Below are positions 15,653 through 23,894 of a DNA stretch of 64,000 nt, one piece after another. This DNA is from Brochothrix campestris (GTDB lineage: Bacteria > Bacillota > Bacilli > Lactobacillales > Listeriaceae): the NCBI RefSeq assembly GCF_046058945.1, contig NZ_CP175511.1, positions 620,001 to 684,000 of the forward strand. The letters run 5' to 3'. The position numbers and the translations under genes are program-made. The notes beneath the pieces were generated by a model. That model was not told the DNA's origin. It was given only the letters and a program-made list of their open reading frames with translations, and searched no databases. How positions within the stretch are numbered: position 1 is the stretch's first letter; each line of letters starts with the position of its first letter.

Positions 15653-16591
15653 ATGAACGCAGGTATTCTAGGAGTAGGGAGCTATATTCCCGATAATAGT
15701 GTCACTAATTTTGATTTAGAAAAAGTAATGGATACCAATGATGAATGGATTCGCACACGGACAGGTATCGAAGCACGATGCATCGCACCTGACGATATAG
15801 ATACAGTTGATATGGCAATTGCAGCAGCTAAAGAAGCGATTGCTGACTCAGGCTTACAACCGGAAGATATTGATTTTATTATTACAGCGACAGTGACGCA
15901 AACACAACGCCACCCGTCAATTTCAAACTATGTGCAACATGCCATTGGTAAGAAAAAAATTCCCGGCATGGATTTAGAAGCGGCTTGTTCAGGATTTATG
16001 TTCGGTGTCGTAACAGCGAAACATTTTATCGAAGCAGGGACATATAAAAATGTGCTTGTGATTGGTGCAGATAAATTATCAAAAGCAACCAACTGGGAAG
16101 ATCGTTCAACTGCTGTTCTTTTTGGTGATGGTGCTGGAGCAGCTGTTCTTGGTCCAGTTAGCGACGATAAAGGTATTTTAAGTTTTGAATTAGGTTCTGA
16201 TGGTGCCGGTGCGGGCTTCTTATTTGAAGATGACCGTCATTTCATTAGTATGAACGGTAGTGAAGTTTTTAAATTTGCTGTCCGCCAAATGGGAAAATCA
16301 GCTGAAGCCGTCCTTGAAAAAGCAGGGATTGCTAAAGAAGAACTGGATTTATTAATTCCACATCAAGCAAACATTCGTATTATGAATGCTGCACGAGAAC
16401 GTCTAAACTTGCCAGACGAAAAAATGGTGAAAACAATTCACAAATACGGTAACACCTCATCAGCCTCCATTCCAGTCGCTTTATGTGATGCAGTGAAAGC
16501 AGGCCGCGTTCATGATGGCGATAACATTGTCCTCGTTGGTTTTGGTGGTGGTTTAACTTGGGGTGCTGTTCTCCTTCGTTGGGGGAAATAG
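15653..16591 (+). CDS. fabH: Beta-ketoacyl-ACP synthase III
   Basis: Condenses an acyl-CoA primer with malonyl-ACP to start fatty-acid synthesis and helps set the branched-chain primer choice. 312 residues with the catalytic triad in place: Cys112 (LEAACSGFMFG), His237 (IPHQANIRI) and Asn267 (KYGNTSSASIP). ATG at 15653 is selected by GAAGGAG eight bases upstream rather than the ATG at 15644. fabF follows 136 bp downstream with its own likely promoter; control by FapR is indicated by the operator. Confidence 0.96.
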   Translation: MNAGILGVGSYIPDNSVTNFDLEKVMDTNDEWIRTRTGIEARCIAPDDIDTVDMAIAAAKEAIADSGLQPEDIDFIITATVTQTQRHPSISNYVQHAIGKKKIPGMDLEAACSGFMFGVVTAKHFIEAGTYKNVLVIGADKLSKATNWEDRSTAVLFGDGAGAAVLGPVSDDKGILSFELGSDGAGAGFLFEDDRHFISMNGSEVFKFAVRQMGKSAEAVLEKAGIAKEELDLLIPHQANIRIMNAARERLNLPDEKMVKTIHKYGNTSSASIPVALCDAVKAGRVHDGDNIVLVGFGGGLTWGAVLLRWGK

Positions 16592-16611
16592 GTGTAATCA
16601 CCGCAAAAAAA

Positions 16612-16639
16612 TTCACAAATGAAGAAAATACGATATAAT
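16612..16639 (+). promoter_or_regulatory. Probable fabF promoter
   Basis: TTCACA (16612-16617), 16-bp spacer, TATAAT (16634-16639), 88 bp upstream of the fabF ATG. No FapR palindrome is visible at this promoter. Confidence 0.6.
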
Positions 16640-16727
16640 AGTATCAAGACAATTAATATAGGCACTTATTTAATTTATTATTTAAAAGGTTATCAGTTAG
16701 ATGACTTTAAAAGGAGAGAAAGATACG

Positions 16728-17966
16728 ATGACCAAACGAGTAGTAATTACTGGTGTAGGCTCGATTACACCGCTAGGAAATACAGCCGAAGAATCATGGC
16801 AAAACGCGTTAGCAGGTAAGAATGGTGTGGCTCTTTTAACACGAATGGACACAACTGACTACGCGGTTAAATTGGGCGCAGAAGTGAAAGACTTTGATGC
16901 CTCAGAATTTATCGACCGTAAAGCAGCACGCCACATGGATCGCTTCACACAGTTTGCTGTCGCAGCAGCTAAGATGGCGGTTGCGGATGCAAACGTTACA
17001 ATCGATGAAACAAACGCTGAAGATATCGGTGTTTGGATTGGTTCAGGGATTGGTGGTATGGAAACATACGAAAAAGAATTTGAAAAATTGATTAAACGTG
17101 GACCGAGTCGCGTAAGTCCTTTCTTCGTACCAATGATGATTCCTGATATGGCAACTGGTCAAGTATCGATTCAATTAGGTGCTAAAGGTGTTAACTCAAC
17201 AACTGTTACAGCATGTGCAACGGGTACCAATTCAATTGGTGATGCCTTCCGTGTTGTACAACGTGGTGATGCAGTCGCAATGATTACTGGTGGTGCAGAA
17301 GCGCCAATCACTAAAATGTCGATGGCTGGTTTCACATCGAATAAAGCTTTGTCATTAAATCCTGACATCGATTCGGCTTGTCGTCCGTTTGATAAAAACC
17401 GTGACGGTTTTGTTATTGGTGAAGGTGCGGGGATTTTATACATCGAAGAGTTAGAACATGCGAAAGCGCGTGGGGCTAACATTTATGCTGAAATCGTTGG
17501 CTATGGTTCAACTGGTGATGCTTATCACATGACAGCACCTGCACCTGATGGCGAAGGCGCTGCGCGAGCAATGAAAAAAGCGTTGGTAGATGCTGACTTG
17601 CAACCAGAAGCGGTTGATTATATTAACGCTCACGGTACAAGTACGCCGTATAACGATGAATATGAAACAATGGCGATTAAATCAGTCTTTGGTGATGCTG
17701 CTAAATCATTAGCAATTTCATCGACCAAATCGATGACGGGCCATACATTGGGTGCCTCTGGTGGGATTGAAGCAGTCTTTGCTGTTCAAACTATCCGTGA
17801 TAATCAAATTGCACCAACTATCCATCTTGAAGAAGTGGATGAAAAATGTGATCTTGATTATGTTCCGAACGTGAAACGTGAAGCGGAAGTTAAGACGGTC
17901 TTATCAAACTCATTCGGTTTTGGTGGACACAATGCCTGCCTAATCTTCAAACAGTTTGAGGATTAA
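16728..17966 (+). CDS. fabF: Beta-ketoacyl-ACP synthase II
   Basis: Elongating condensing enzyme of type II fatty-acid synthesis. 412 residues, normal length. The Cys-His-His active site is intact: Cys163 (TACATGTNSIGDA), His302 (NAHGTST) and His339 (SMTGHTLGASG), with the C-terminal NSFGFGGHN. ATG 16728 follows AAAAGGAGAG; the longer frame from 16701 overlaps that ribosome site. The stop codon is followed immediately by repeat copy B and a terminator. Confidence 0.96.
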   Translation: MTKRVVITGVGSITPLGNTAEESWQNALAGKNGVALLTRMDTTDYAVKLGAEVKDFDASEFIDRKAARHMDRFTQFAVAAAKMAVADANVTIDETNAEDIGVWIGSGIGGMETYEKEFEKLIKRGPSRVSPFFVPMMIPDMATGQVSIQLGAKGVNSTTVTACATGTNSIGDAFRVVQRGDAVAMITGGAEAPITKMSMAGFTSNKALSLNPDIDSACRPFDKNRDGFVIGEGAGILYIEELEHAKARGANIYAEIVGYGSTGDAYHMTAPAPDGEGAARAMKKALVDADLQPEAVDYINAHGTSTPYNDEYETMAIKSVFGDAAKSLAISSTKSMTGHTLGASGGIEAVFAVQTIRDNQIAPTIHLEEVDEKCDLDYVPNVKREAEVKTVLSNSFGFGGHNACLIFKQFED

Positions 17967-18090
17967 AAGTGAAATCAACCTGTTAGAAGATAGAACAGCA
18001 TGTCTAGCTAATCTTATCAGCTCGTAAACAAAGTCACTGTAATAGAATTCGAAATAAAATGAAGTCTATTTGGACTTTGTCTACAACCTG
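17967..18090 (+). repeat. Modular intergenic repeat, copy B
   Basis: Starts right after the fabF stop with AAGTGAAATCAACCTGTTAG, shared with the queT repeats. It continues through a variable 40-bp part and ends with the module 2 hairpin, arms AAACAAAGTC and GACTTTGTCT, then CTACAACCTG against the terminator. Confidence 0.82.
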
Positions 18091-18119
18091 AAGCATATTC
18101 ATCATGAATATGCTTTTTG
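18091..18119 (+). terminator. Terminator after fabF
   Basis: Palindromic hairpin AAGCATATTCAT/ATGAATATGCTT with following T-run. Confidence 0.9.
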
Positions 18120-18132
18120 TATAGTATTTAAT

Positions 18133-18162
18133 TTGACTTTGATAATGATTATCAATTAAAAT
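18133..18162 (+). promoter_or_regulatory. Fur-controlled promoter of the ECF operon
   Basis: -35 TTGACT (18133-18138), perfect 7-1-7 Fur box TGATAATGATTATCA (18140-18154) in the spacer, -10 TAAAAT (18157-18162). Confidence 0.88.
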
Positions 18163-18204
18163 GAAATAAGTATGTATCAACTCGAAATAGAAAAGAGGAT
18201 AACG

Positions 18205-18798
18205 ATGGAACAATCAAATAAGTTAACGATTCGTGATCTTGTCACAATCGGAATTTTTACAGGTATTATCTATATTTTAATGGGGGTTGTCGGGTTCGGT
18301 TTAACACTCGTAACGCCAATTCGTGTGTATGTTGAAACAGCAACGATGTCGCTGCTTACGATGCTACCCTTTTTAGTGTTATGTCGACGTGTCGCTAAAC
18401 CAGGTGTCGTACTCGTGTTTAACCTTGTCTTAAGTGTCTTTTTAATCTTTATGGGCATGTGGTATATGGTGCCGTTTATCATTGTTTCAGCTTTGATAAG
18501 TGAAGTTATCATGAAAGTAACGAATGGCTATACAAATAATAAAATCATCGTATTCTCACAAGCCTTGCATTATGTGGCTGTTAATATTTCGATGATGATT
18601 CCTTTTACATTCTTTAGAGCGAAATATGTGTCTGAACTCCGATCGACTAAACCCTATGCCAATGAAATGGTTGATTTATACCTCAGTTTTAACGGTCAAT
18701 TATTAGTAGGAGCCATTACAGTAGCATTTACACTGATCGCCGCTTTTATTAGTATTAAAATGGTGAATAAACACTTCAAATCAGTCAGTCGAAACTAA
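18205..18798 (+). CDS. ECF transporter S component, MptD/Trep_Strep-like
   Basis: 197-residue integral membrane protein with five to six hydrophobic segments (starting around residue 13 and continuing to about 185). It fits the MptD-type substrate-binding subunits of energy-coupling-factor importers: LVTIGIFTGIIYILMG at the N-terminus and a central TNGYTNNKIIVFSQALHYVAVN. It is first in a three-gene S-T-A operon behind a Fur box, so the cargo is probably iron-related. Fur-controlled ECF systems of this layout import haem in staphylococci (LhaSTA); haem is therefore a hypothesis. ATG 18205 follows AAGAGGAT. Confidence 0.85.
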   Translation: MEQSNKLTIRDLVTIGIFTGIIYILMGVVGFGLTLVTPIRVYVETATMSLLTMLPFLVLCRRVAKPGVVLVFNLVLSVFLIFMGMWYMVPFIIVSALISEVIMKVTNGYTNNKIIVFSQALHYVAVNISMMIPFTFFRAKYVSELRSTKPYANEMVDLYLSFNGQLLVGAITVAFTLIAAFISIKMVNKHFKSVSRN

Positions 18799-18812
18799 GG
18801 GGCGAGATAACA

Positions 18813-19478
18813 TTGCTTAAAATTCATCCACTTACTCGTATCATCATGTTAGCCATGGCAATTATTATGTCATTTGTTGCAAATGAGCTCTTACCAATAA
18901 TCATATTCAGCGTGTTTTTATTGTTGTATTTGTTAATACAAGGATTTGGCAAAACCGTTGTTTATTTGGCTGTTATTTTTGGCTTGCTCTATTGTATTAA
19001 TGCGTGGGGTGAAAAAAGTGATCTGCCTGAGAGTATCTCTGTCTTTTTGATTTTTCCATACTTTGCATTACGGTTGATGCCGATTTACATGGCGGCATTA
19101 CCGTTATTAAAACAAACGTCTCCAGCCGATTTATTACAATTATTTGAACGCATCCGTTTTTCACGACGCGTCAGCTTGCCAGTTGTCGTCTGCTTACGTT
19201 ATACGCCCACGTTGCTCAATGAATTTACAACGATTCGTCAGTATGTTAAGCAACGGTTGGTCGGTCGTCCTTTTTGGACGAAATGGGAGTATTTAATGGT
19301 GCCGTTTTTATTTCGAAGCATCAAAATCAGCGAGGAATTAGCGATATCAGCCACCTTAAGAGGAATTGAACTCACAAATAAACGAACGAATGCTACAGCG
19401 TTAACCTTCCGTTGGTATGACTATCTGTTTTCTATCGGAGCGGTTATTATTGGTGTTTCACTGGAAGTAGGTTTGTAG
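18813..19478 (+). CDS. ECF transporter T component
   Basis: 221-residue energising membrane subunit that links the S component to the ATPases. Hydrophobic segments lie at about 8-65, 75-100 and 195-218. The C-terminal cytoplasmic coupling helices contain the family Ala-x-x-x-x-Arg-Gly motifs, recognisable in SATLRGIEL near residue 188. TTG start behind GGGGCGAG, 14 bp after the S gene. Its stop codon directly abuts the ATG of the ATPase gene, so the operon is tightly coupled. Confidence 0.87.
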   Translation: MLKIHPLTRIIMLAMAIIMSFVANELLPIIIFSVFLLLYLLIQGFGKTVVYLAVIFGLLYCINAWGEKSDLPESISVFLIFPYFALRLMPIYMAALPLLKQTSPADLLQLFERIRFSRRVSLPVVVCLRYTPTLLNEFTTIRQYVKQRLVGRPFWTKWEYLMVPFLFRSIKISEELAISATLRGIELTNKRTNATALTFRWYDYLFSIGAVIIGVSLEVGL

Positions 19479-20930
19479 ATGATTGAACTTAAAAACGTGT
19501 CATATACATATAAGGATAGTACGATTCCAAGCATAAAAAACATGACGTTAATGATTCCAACAGGTCAAGTTGTTGTTATAACAGGTAAAAGTGGGTCAGG
19601 GAAAACAACCTTCACACGCTTGCTGAATAGTTTAATACCTCATTATTATGAGGGGCAGTTTCAAGGTGATGTACTGATTGATCAGCACAATACAAAAGAA
19701 CAACCATTATGGAAACTACCGCATAGTGTAGGTTCTGTTTTGCAAGATCCACGCAGTCAATTCTTTGGCCTTCATGTCAAAGATGAGGTTGTCTTTGGCG
19801 CTGAGAACCATGCCTTACCTGCGACAGAAATTAATGAACGTCTCATTAAAGTCAGTGAAGAAGTTCAAATCAGACACTTGCTGTCAAAGAGCCTCTATGA
19901 ATTGTCGAGTGGTGAAAAGCAACGCGTGGCCTTAGCCTCTGTTAGAATGATGGCACCTAACGTTTATTTATTCGATGAACCCTCATCAAATTTAGATGAA
20001 GAAATGGCAGGGTATTTAAAACGTTTTATTGCTAAACTAAAAAAACAAGGCGCGACGGTGATTGTCAGTGAGCATCGGCTACATTACTTGCTAGATGTGA
20101 TTGATCGTCTGATAGTGCTCGAAGCGGGTGGAATTGTCGCTGATATATTGCAGGCAGAGGTTGAAGAGTATTTGAAAACAACCGGTGAAGCCCGTGGATT
20201 ACGTGTGTTTACACCACTCGTTGTCAATGCAGCAGCTCCTGAACGACTCGAAGAAACGCCGATTGTGGCAGTGAACAAGGTGAATTATCGTCTAAAAAAA
20301 GCAGCATTCATCTTGAATGTTAATGACTTAGTGGCTTATCCCGGTGAAGTAATTGCGATTGTTGGTAATAATGGTGCGGGGAAAACAACCTTAGCCCGTG
20401 CGTTAGCAGGGTTTATCAAACCTCAAAAAGGTAGTATTGTCATCAATGGTAAAAAAATGAGCTCACGCCAACGCTTAGCTAATAGTTGGTTCGTAGCGCA
20501 AGATACGGATTATCAATTGTTTGCCGAAACAGTCATGGCTGAATTGCTTCTGGGCAATGAAAAGCAACCTCAAATCATGAAAGAGGCAGAATGCTTGTTA
20601 GAACAAATGGGACTTGCGCACTTAAAAGAACGACATCCAATGACATTATCTGGTGGAGAAAAACAACGGCTAGCATTGGCAATCGGTCTGATACGTAAAC
20701 GAGCTTGTCTTATTTTAGATGAGCCTACAAGTGGATTAGACGGCTATCACATGGCAAAAGTTGCCACACAGTTACGGTCAGATTTATTCAAGCAGAGATG
20801 TGTTTTTGTCGTCACTCATGATGAGGCTTTTATTGCCTCTTGCTGTACGCGTGTTATACGCATCGAGGCAGGGAAAATCATCAGTGATAAGAGAACAGAA
20901 GTTAACCAAAATATAAAAAAATACATGTAA
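19479..20930 (+). CDS. Fused tandem ECF ATPase (A1-A2)
   Basis: 483-residue protein with two complete ABC nucleotide-binding domains in one chain. First half: Walker A GKSGSGKTT (near residue 36), Q-loop VLQDPRSQFF, signature LSSGEKQR, Walker B VYLFDEPSSNLD and switch His in SEHR. Second half: Walker A GNNGAGKTT (near residue 300), signature LSGGEKQR, Walker B CLILDEPTSGLD and His in VTHDE. It powers the adjacent S and T subunits; having a dedicated fused ATPase suggests a group I ECF importer not relying on the shared module. Confidence 0.93.
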   Translation: MIELKNVSYTYKDSTIPSIKNMTLMIPTGQVVVITGKSGSGKTTFTRLLNSLIPHYYEGQFQGDVLIDQHNTKEQPLWKLPHSVGSVLQDPRSQFFGLHVKDEVVFGAENHALPATEINERLIKVSEEVQIRHLLSKSLYELSSGEKQRVALASVRMMAPNVYLFDEPSSNLDEEMAGYLKRFIAKLKKQGATVIVSEHRLHYLLDVIDRLIVLEAGGIVADILQAEVEEYLKTTGEARGLRVFTPLVVNAAAPERLEETPIVAVNKVNYRLKKAAFILNVNDLVAYPGEVIAIVGNNGAGKTTLARALAGFIKPQKGSIVINGKKMSSRQRLANSWFVAQDTDYQLFAETVMAELLLGNEKQPQIMKEAECLLEQMGLAHLKERHPMTLSGGEKQRLALAIGLIRKRACLILDEPTSGLDGYHMAKVATQLRSDLFKQRCVFVVTHDEAFIASCCTRVIRIEAGKIISDKRTEVNQNIKKYM

Positions 20931-20980
20931 TTTTACGAAAAACGGGTATTGTTCTATATCACCTTTAAGGAGGAATTGAT

Positions 20981-21175
20981 ATGGAGCAGACAACAAAACA
21001 AGCCATTACCATTCTTTTATGTAGTTGTGCAGGGTGTGTTTTAGGACTTTTACTGTATTATGTACGCTCACAACCGTTTAATTTACTTATAGTCGTGACG
21101 AGTCTCTTTATATTAGCTGTTATTTTTGTAATTGGTAATTATGTTATCAAGTTAAAAAAATATCAGTATCGTTAA
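20981..21175 (+). CDS. Small two-helix membrane protein
   Basis: 64 residues with two hydrophobic helices (about 8-28 and 35-55), three N-terminal cysteines (CSCAGC) and a basic C-terminus. Strong AAGGAGG ribosome site supports translation. It sits 50 bp after the Fur-boxed ATPase gene with no terminator between, so it may belong to the same iron-responsive transcript. No family is recognised. Confidence 0.7.
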   Translation: MEQTTKQAITILLCSCAGCVLGLLLYYVRSQPFNLLIVVTSLFILAVIFVIGNYVIKLKKYQYR

Positions 21176-21187
21176 AAATGATTTAGT

Positions 21188-21226
21188 AAGAGCCTCACTC
21201 TAGCGGGAGAGTGGGGCTCTTGTTTT
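21188..21226 (+). terminator. Terminator after small membrane protein gene
   Basis: Hairpin AAGAGCC/GGGCTCTT with inner CACTCT/GGAGAGTG, then TGTTTT. Confidence 0.88.
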
Positions 21227-21292
21227 ATAATCAGTAAATCCTCTTTTTTTAGGGGAATAAGTTATGCTACAAGTAGAAAGCGAGGGATTCAA

Positions 21293-21763
21293 ATGACAAT
21301 CTATGATTATCAGGTAACACAGATGAACGGTGAGGAAGTTTCGCTTGAAACATATAAAGGCAAAGTTGTTTTGATTGTTAATACAGCGAGTAAATGTGGC
21401 TTAGTTAATCAACTCACAACGCTTGAATCGTTATCACAAAGATATAAAGAAGAAGGATTAGTTGTATTAGGTTTTCCTTGTGGTCAATTTTTAGGACAAG
21501 AGCTCAAAGACAATGAGGCGATTAATGATTTTTGCCAGCTTAATTATGGTGTAACGTTTACGATGCATCAAAAAATTAAAGTTAATGGTAAAGATGCTGA
21601 TCCATTATATCAGTATTTAGTGGCAGAAACAGGCGGTAAAAAAATCCCGTGGAATTTCACTAAATTTCTAATTAACCGCAAAGGCGATGTCGTTGAACGT
21701 TACGATGGAAGGGTTAAACCAGAAACCTTTGAAGATGAGATTATTGCACAATTAAACAGTTAA
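21293..21763 (+). CDS. Glutathione/thioredoxin-dependent peroxidase
   Basis: 156-residue glutathione-peroxidase family protein, reducing hydroperoxides with a thiol. The peroxidatic Cys35 is in NTASKCGL, followed by GFPCGQF with the second Cys and Gln, and WNFTKFLI with the Trp and Asn of the catalytic tetrad. The usual NQFGGQEP motif reads GQFLGQEL here, and CGFTPQ reads CGLVNQ, both departures from the consensus I know. In Firmicutes such enzymes are normally thioredoxin-dependent. Single gene with its own terminator. Confidence 0.92.
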   Translation: MTIYDYQVTQMNGEEVSLETYKGKVVLIVNTASKCGLVNQLTTLESLSQRYKEEGLVVLGFPCGQFLGQELKDNEAINDFCQLNYGVTFTMHQKIKVNGKDADPLYQYLVAETGGKKIPWNFTKFLINRKGDVVERYDGRVKPETFEDEIIAQLNS

Positions 21764-21772
21764 AGTCAAAAA

Positions 21773-21807
21773 GAGGCTGCTAAATCATTTGATTTAGCAG
21801 CCTTTTT
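21773..21807. terminator. Bidirectional terminator gpx/trpS
   Basis: 14-bp hairpin AGGCTGCTAAATCA/TGATTTAGCAGCCT with T-tract on plus and A-tract for minus. Confidence 0.92.
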
Positions 21808-21808
21808 C

Positions 21809-22795
21809 CTAGCGACGACCAAGTCCCATTGCTTTTTCCATTTTAGCTAAGGTTTTGCTCGCAATTTTATTTGCTTTGGCAGCACCGGCATCTAAAATGT
21901 CATCGAGTTCGCTTGAATTAAGCAATTGTTCATAGCGTTCTTGAACAGGTGCAAGTTCATTAACAACAATTTCAGCTAAATCGGTTTTAAAAGCACCGTA
22001 GCCTTTGCCGTCGTATTTAGCGACAATATCCGCGATTTTTTCGCCAGTAATTGCAGCGTAAATAGTTAAGAGGTTAGCGACGCCAGGTTTATTTTCTTTG
22101 TCATAAGAGATGATACCTGATGAGTCTGTCATCGCACTCTTAATTTTTTTTGTAATTTGGGCAGGTGTATCGGTTAAGAAAATCGTAGCTTTTTTATTTT
22201 CATCCGATTTACTCATTTTACGAGTTGGTTCTTGTAAGGACATGATGCGTGCACCCTGTTTCGGCGTTGAAATTTCTGGTACAGTTAAGACATTTTTATA
22301 TTGTTTATTAAAACGTTCAGCTAAATCACGTGTTAATTCAATGTGTTGTTTTTGATCATCACCGACAGGTACAACGTTTGTGTTATAGAGTAAAATATCG
22401 GCAACCATTAATGGTGGATAAGTTAAGAGGGCGGCATTGACACGTGCTTTCCCATCTGATTTATCTTTATACTGTGTCATTCGTTCTAGCTCACCGACAC
22501 TAACAATACATTGTAACATCCATGCTGCTTGTGCATGGGCTGGAACCTCGGATTGGATGAATAGGATTGATTTATCTGGATCAATGCCGACGGCCAAATA
22601 AATCGCCGCTAACCGGCGAACCCGTTCCTTTAGTAATTTTGGATCTTGTTTAACGGTAATCGCATGTTGATCAACGACACAATAGATGCAGTCGTTTTCT
22701 GCTTGAAAGGCCGCAAATTGTTTAAAAGCGCCTAAGTAATTGCCTAAAGTTGGTGCGTCACCACTTGGTTGCACTCCTGAAAAGATAACTGTCAT
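21809..22795 (-). CDS. trpS: Tryptophanyl-tRNA synthetase
   Basis: Charges tRNA(Trp). 328 residues, class I synthetase of the compact bacterial TrpRS type. The HIGH-equivalent is PTLGNYLGA near residue 14 and the KMSKS loop is RKMSKSDENKK near residue 193. VVDQHAIT and VPVGDDQKQHIEL are family landmarks. GGAGGTTATT precedes ATG. A T-box riboswitch with a TGG specifier precedes it, so synthesis responds to uncharged tRNA(Trp). Confidence 0.96.
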   Translation of the reverse strand: MTVIFSGVQPSGDAPTLGNYLGAFKQFAAFQAENDCIYCVVDQHAITVKQDPKLLKERVRRLAAIYLAVGIDPDKSILFIQSEVPAHAQAAWMLQCIVSVGELERMTQYKDKSDGKARVNAALLTYPPLMVADILLYNTNVVPVGDDQKQHIELTRDLAERFNKQYKNVLTVPEISTPKQGARIMSLQEPTRKMSKSDENKKATIFLTDTPAQITKKIKSAMTDSSGIISYDKENKPGVANLLTIYAAITGEKIADIVAKYDGKGYGAFKTDLAEIVVNELAPVQERYEQLLNSSELDDILDAGAAKANKIASKTLAKMEKAMGLGRR

Positions 22796-22814
22796 AAGAA
22801 TAACCTCCGAATTT

Positions 22815-23098
22815 TAGTGAAATAGACAAAATAAAAAACACATCTATCTCCTATTAAATAAAAGGGACGAAAATGTGTTGTATCCGCGGTACCACCCTAA
22901 GTGTCATCAAAAAGATAACCACTCGTGCCAGTGAAGGCATCAAATATCGCTGATTAGACGCCTTAAACTACTAATTTCATCTAAGGTGCTCAAAAGTCCA
23001 TTCAACATAATGATTTGCCTGTTTTCAGCGCCACAGACTCTCTTTAAAGTAATGTTTATGTTTACTCCTCTTTATCATCGCATAAAATATTTAATTTC
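22815..23098 (-). ncRNA. T-box riboswitch (Trp) upstream of trpS
   Basis: On the minus strand the T-box core AGGGTGGTACCGCGG occupies 22884-22898. Upstream is the Stem I region with the sequence GAATGGAC, giving TGG (Trp) as specifier. Downstream is a terminator hairpin ACACAT...ATGTGT followed by TTTTTTATTTT (about 22829-22880). Uncharged tRNA(Trp) should favour the antiterminator. This and the promoter fill most of the 474-bp gap between trpS and spx. Confidence 0.95.
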
Positions 23099-23104
23099 TT
23101 TCTA

Positions 23105-23133
23105 AATATATAACGTCAAAAACATTCTGTCAA
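23105..23133 (-). promoter_or_regulatory. trpS promoter
   Basis: Minus-strand TTGACA (23128-23133), 17-bp spacer, TATATT (23105-23110), immediately upstream of the T-box leader. Confidence 0.85.
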
Positions 23134-23269
23134 CTAACTCCCTTTGAAAAAACAATAAATTCTCATTAAATTCTTAGTTAAGAGCCTGTTTTTTTCATCT
23201 GTTTATATTTTTAAGTCTTTATAATAAAACTATAGAGAAATAAATCGATAATAAAGGAGTGGATGGAAA

Positions 23270-23677
23270 ATGGTTACATTATACACATCCCCAAGCTGCA
23301 CATCATGCCGAAAAGCAAAACATTGGTTAGAAGAACATCATATTGCTTATTCTGAACGCAATTACTTTAATGAGAACATGTCATTAGATGAAATAAAACG
23401 AATCTTAAGTCTAACAGAGAACGGTACCGATGAAATTATTTCGACCCGCTCAAAAACTTTCCATAAATTAAATTTAGATTTAGAAAGCTTATCACTACAT
23501 GAGTTATGTGAATTAATTCAAGCCCATCCAGGTTTGTTACGTCGTCCAATTATCATTGACGAAAAACGTATCCAAGTTGGATACAATGAAGATGAGATTC
23601 GTCGCTTTTTACCGCGCGGTGTTCGTACGTTTAAATTACGTGAGGCACAACGTTTAGCAAACGCATTACAAGCGTAA
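23270..23677 (+). CDS. spx: Spx global redox-stress regulator
   Basis: 135-residue ArsC-like protein that binds the alpha subunit of RNA polymerase and reprograms transcription during thiol stress. The redox switch Cys10-x-x-Cys13 (PSCTSCRKAK) is intact. Other landmarks are HHIAYSERNYF, RRPIIIDEKRIQVGYNEDEIRRFLPR, including the conserved Gly and Arg of the polymerase interface. Strong AAAGGAG. Its degradation in Bacillales requires ClpXP with YjbH, whose gene is at 36377; mecA lies next door, as in Bacillus and Listeria. It has its own terminator. Confidence 0.96.
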   Translation: MVTLYTSPSCTSCRKAKHWLEEHHIAYSERNYFNENMSLDEIKRILSLTENGTDEIISTRSKTFHKLNLDLESLSLHELCELIQAHPGLLRRPIIIDEKRIQVGYNEDEIRRFLPRGVRTFKLREAQRLANALQA

Positions 23678-23713
23678 CGAAACAAAGATTGAAGCAAACA
23701 AAGGAATGAACAG

Positions 23714-23759
23714 ACACCGTGTATGATTACAGTGAAAAGTAATCACACACGGTGTTTTT
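23714..23759 (+). terminator. Terminator after spx
   Basis: 17-bp hairpin ACACCGTGT(A)TGATTAC against GTAATCACACACGGTGT, then TTTTT. Confidence 0.9.
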
Positions 23760-23894
23760 AAACGTTATGAAACAAATACTTTTCTTTATATGTTAGAATA
23801 GGTTAAAATGAAAGATATAAACAGATAGAGGCTATCAAAATAAGCGATAGTGAGAGTAAAGAATACTTCTCGGTTGAGAAGGGAGAGTATAACG

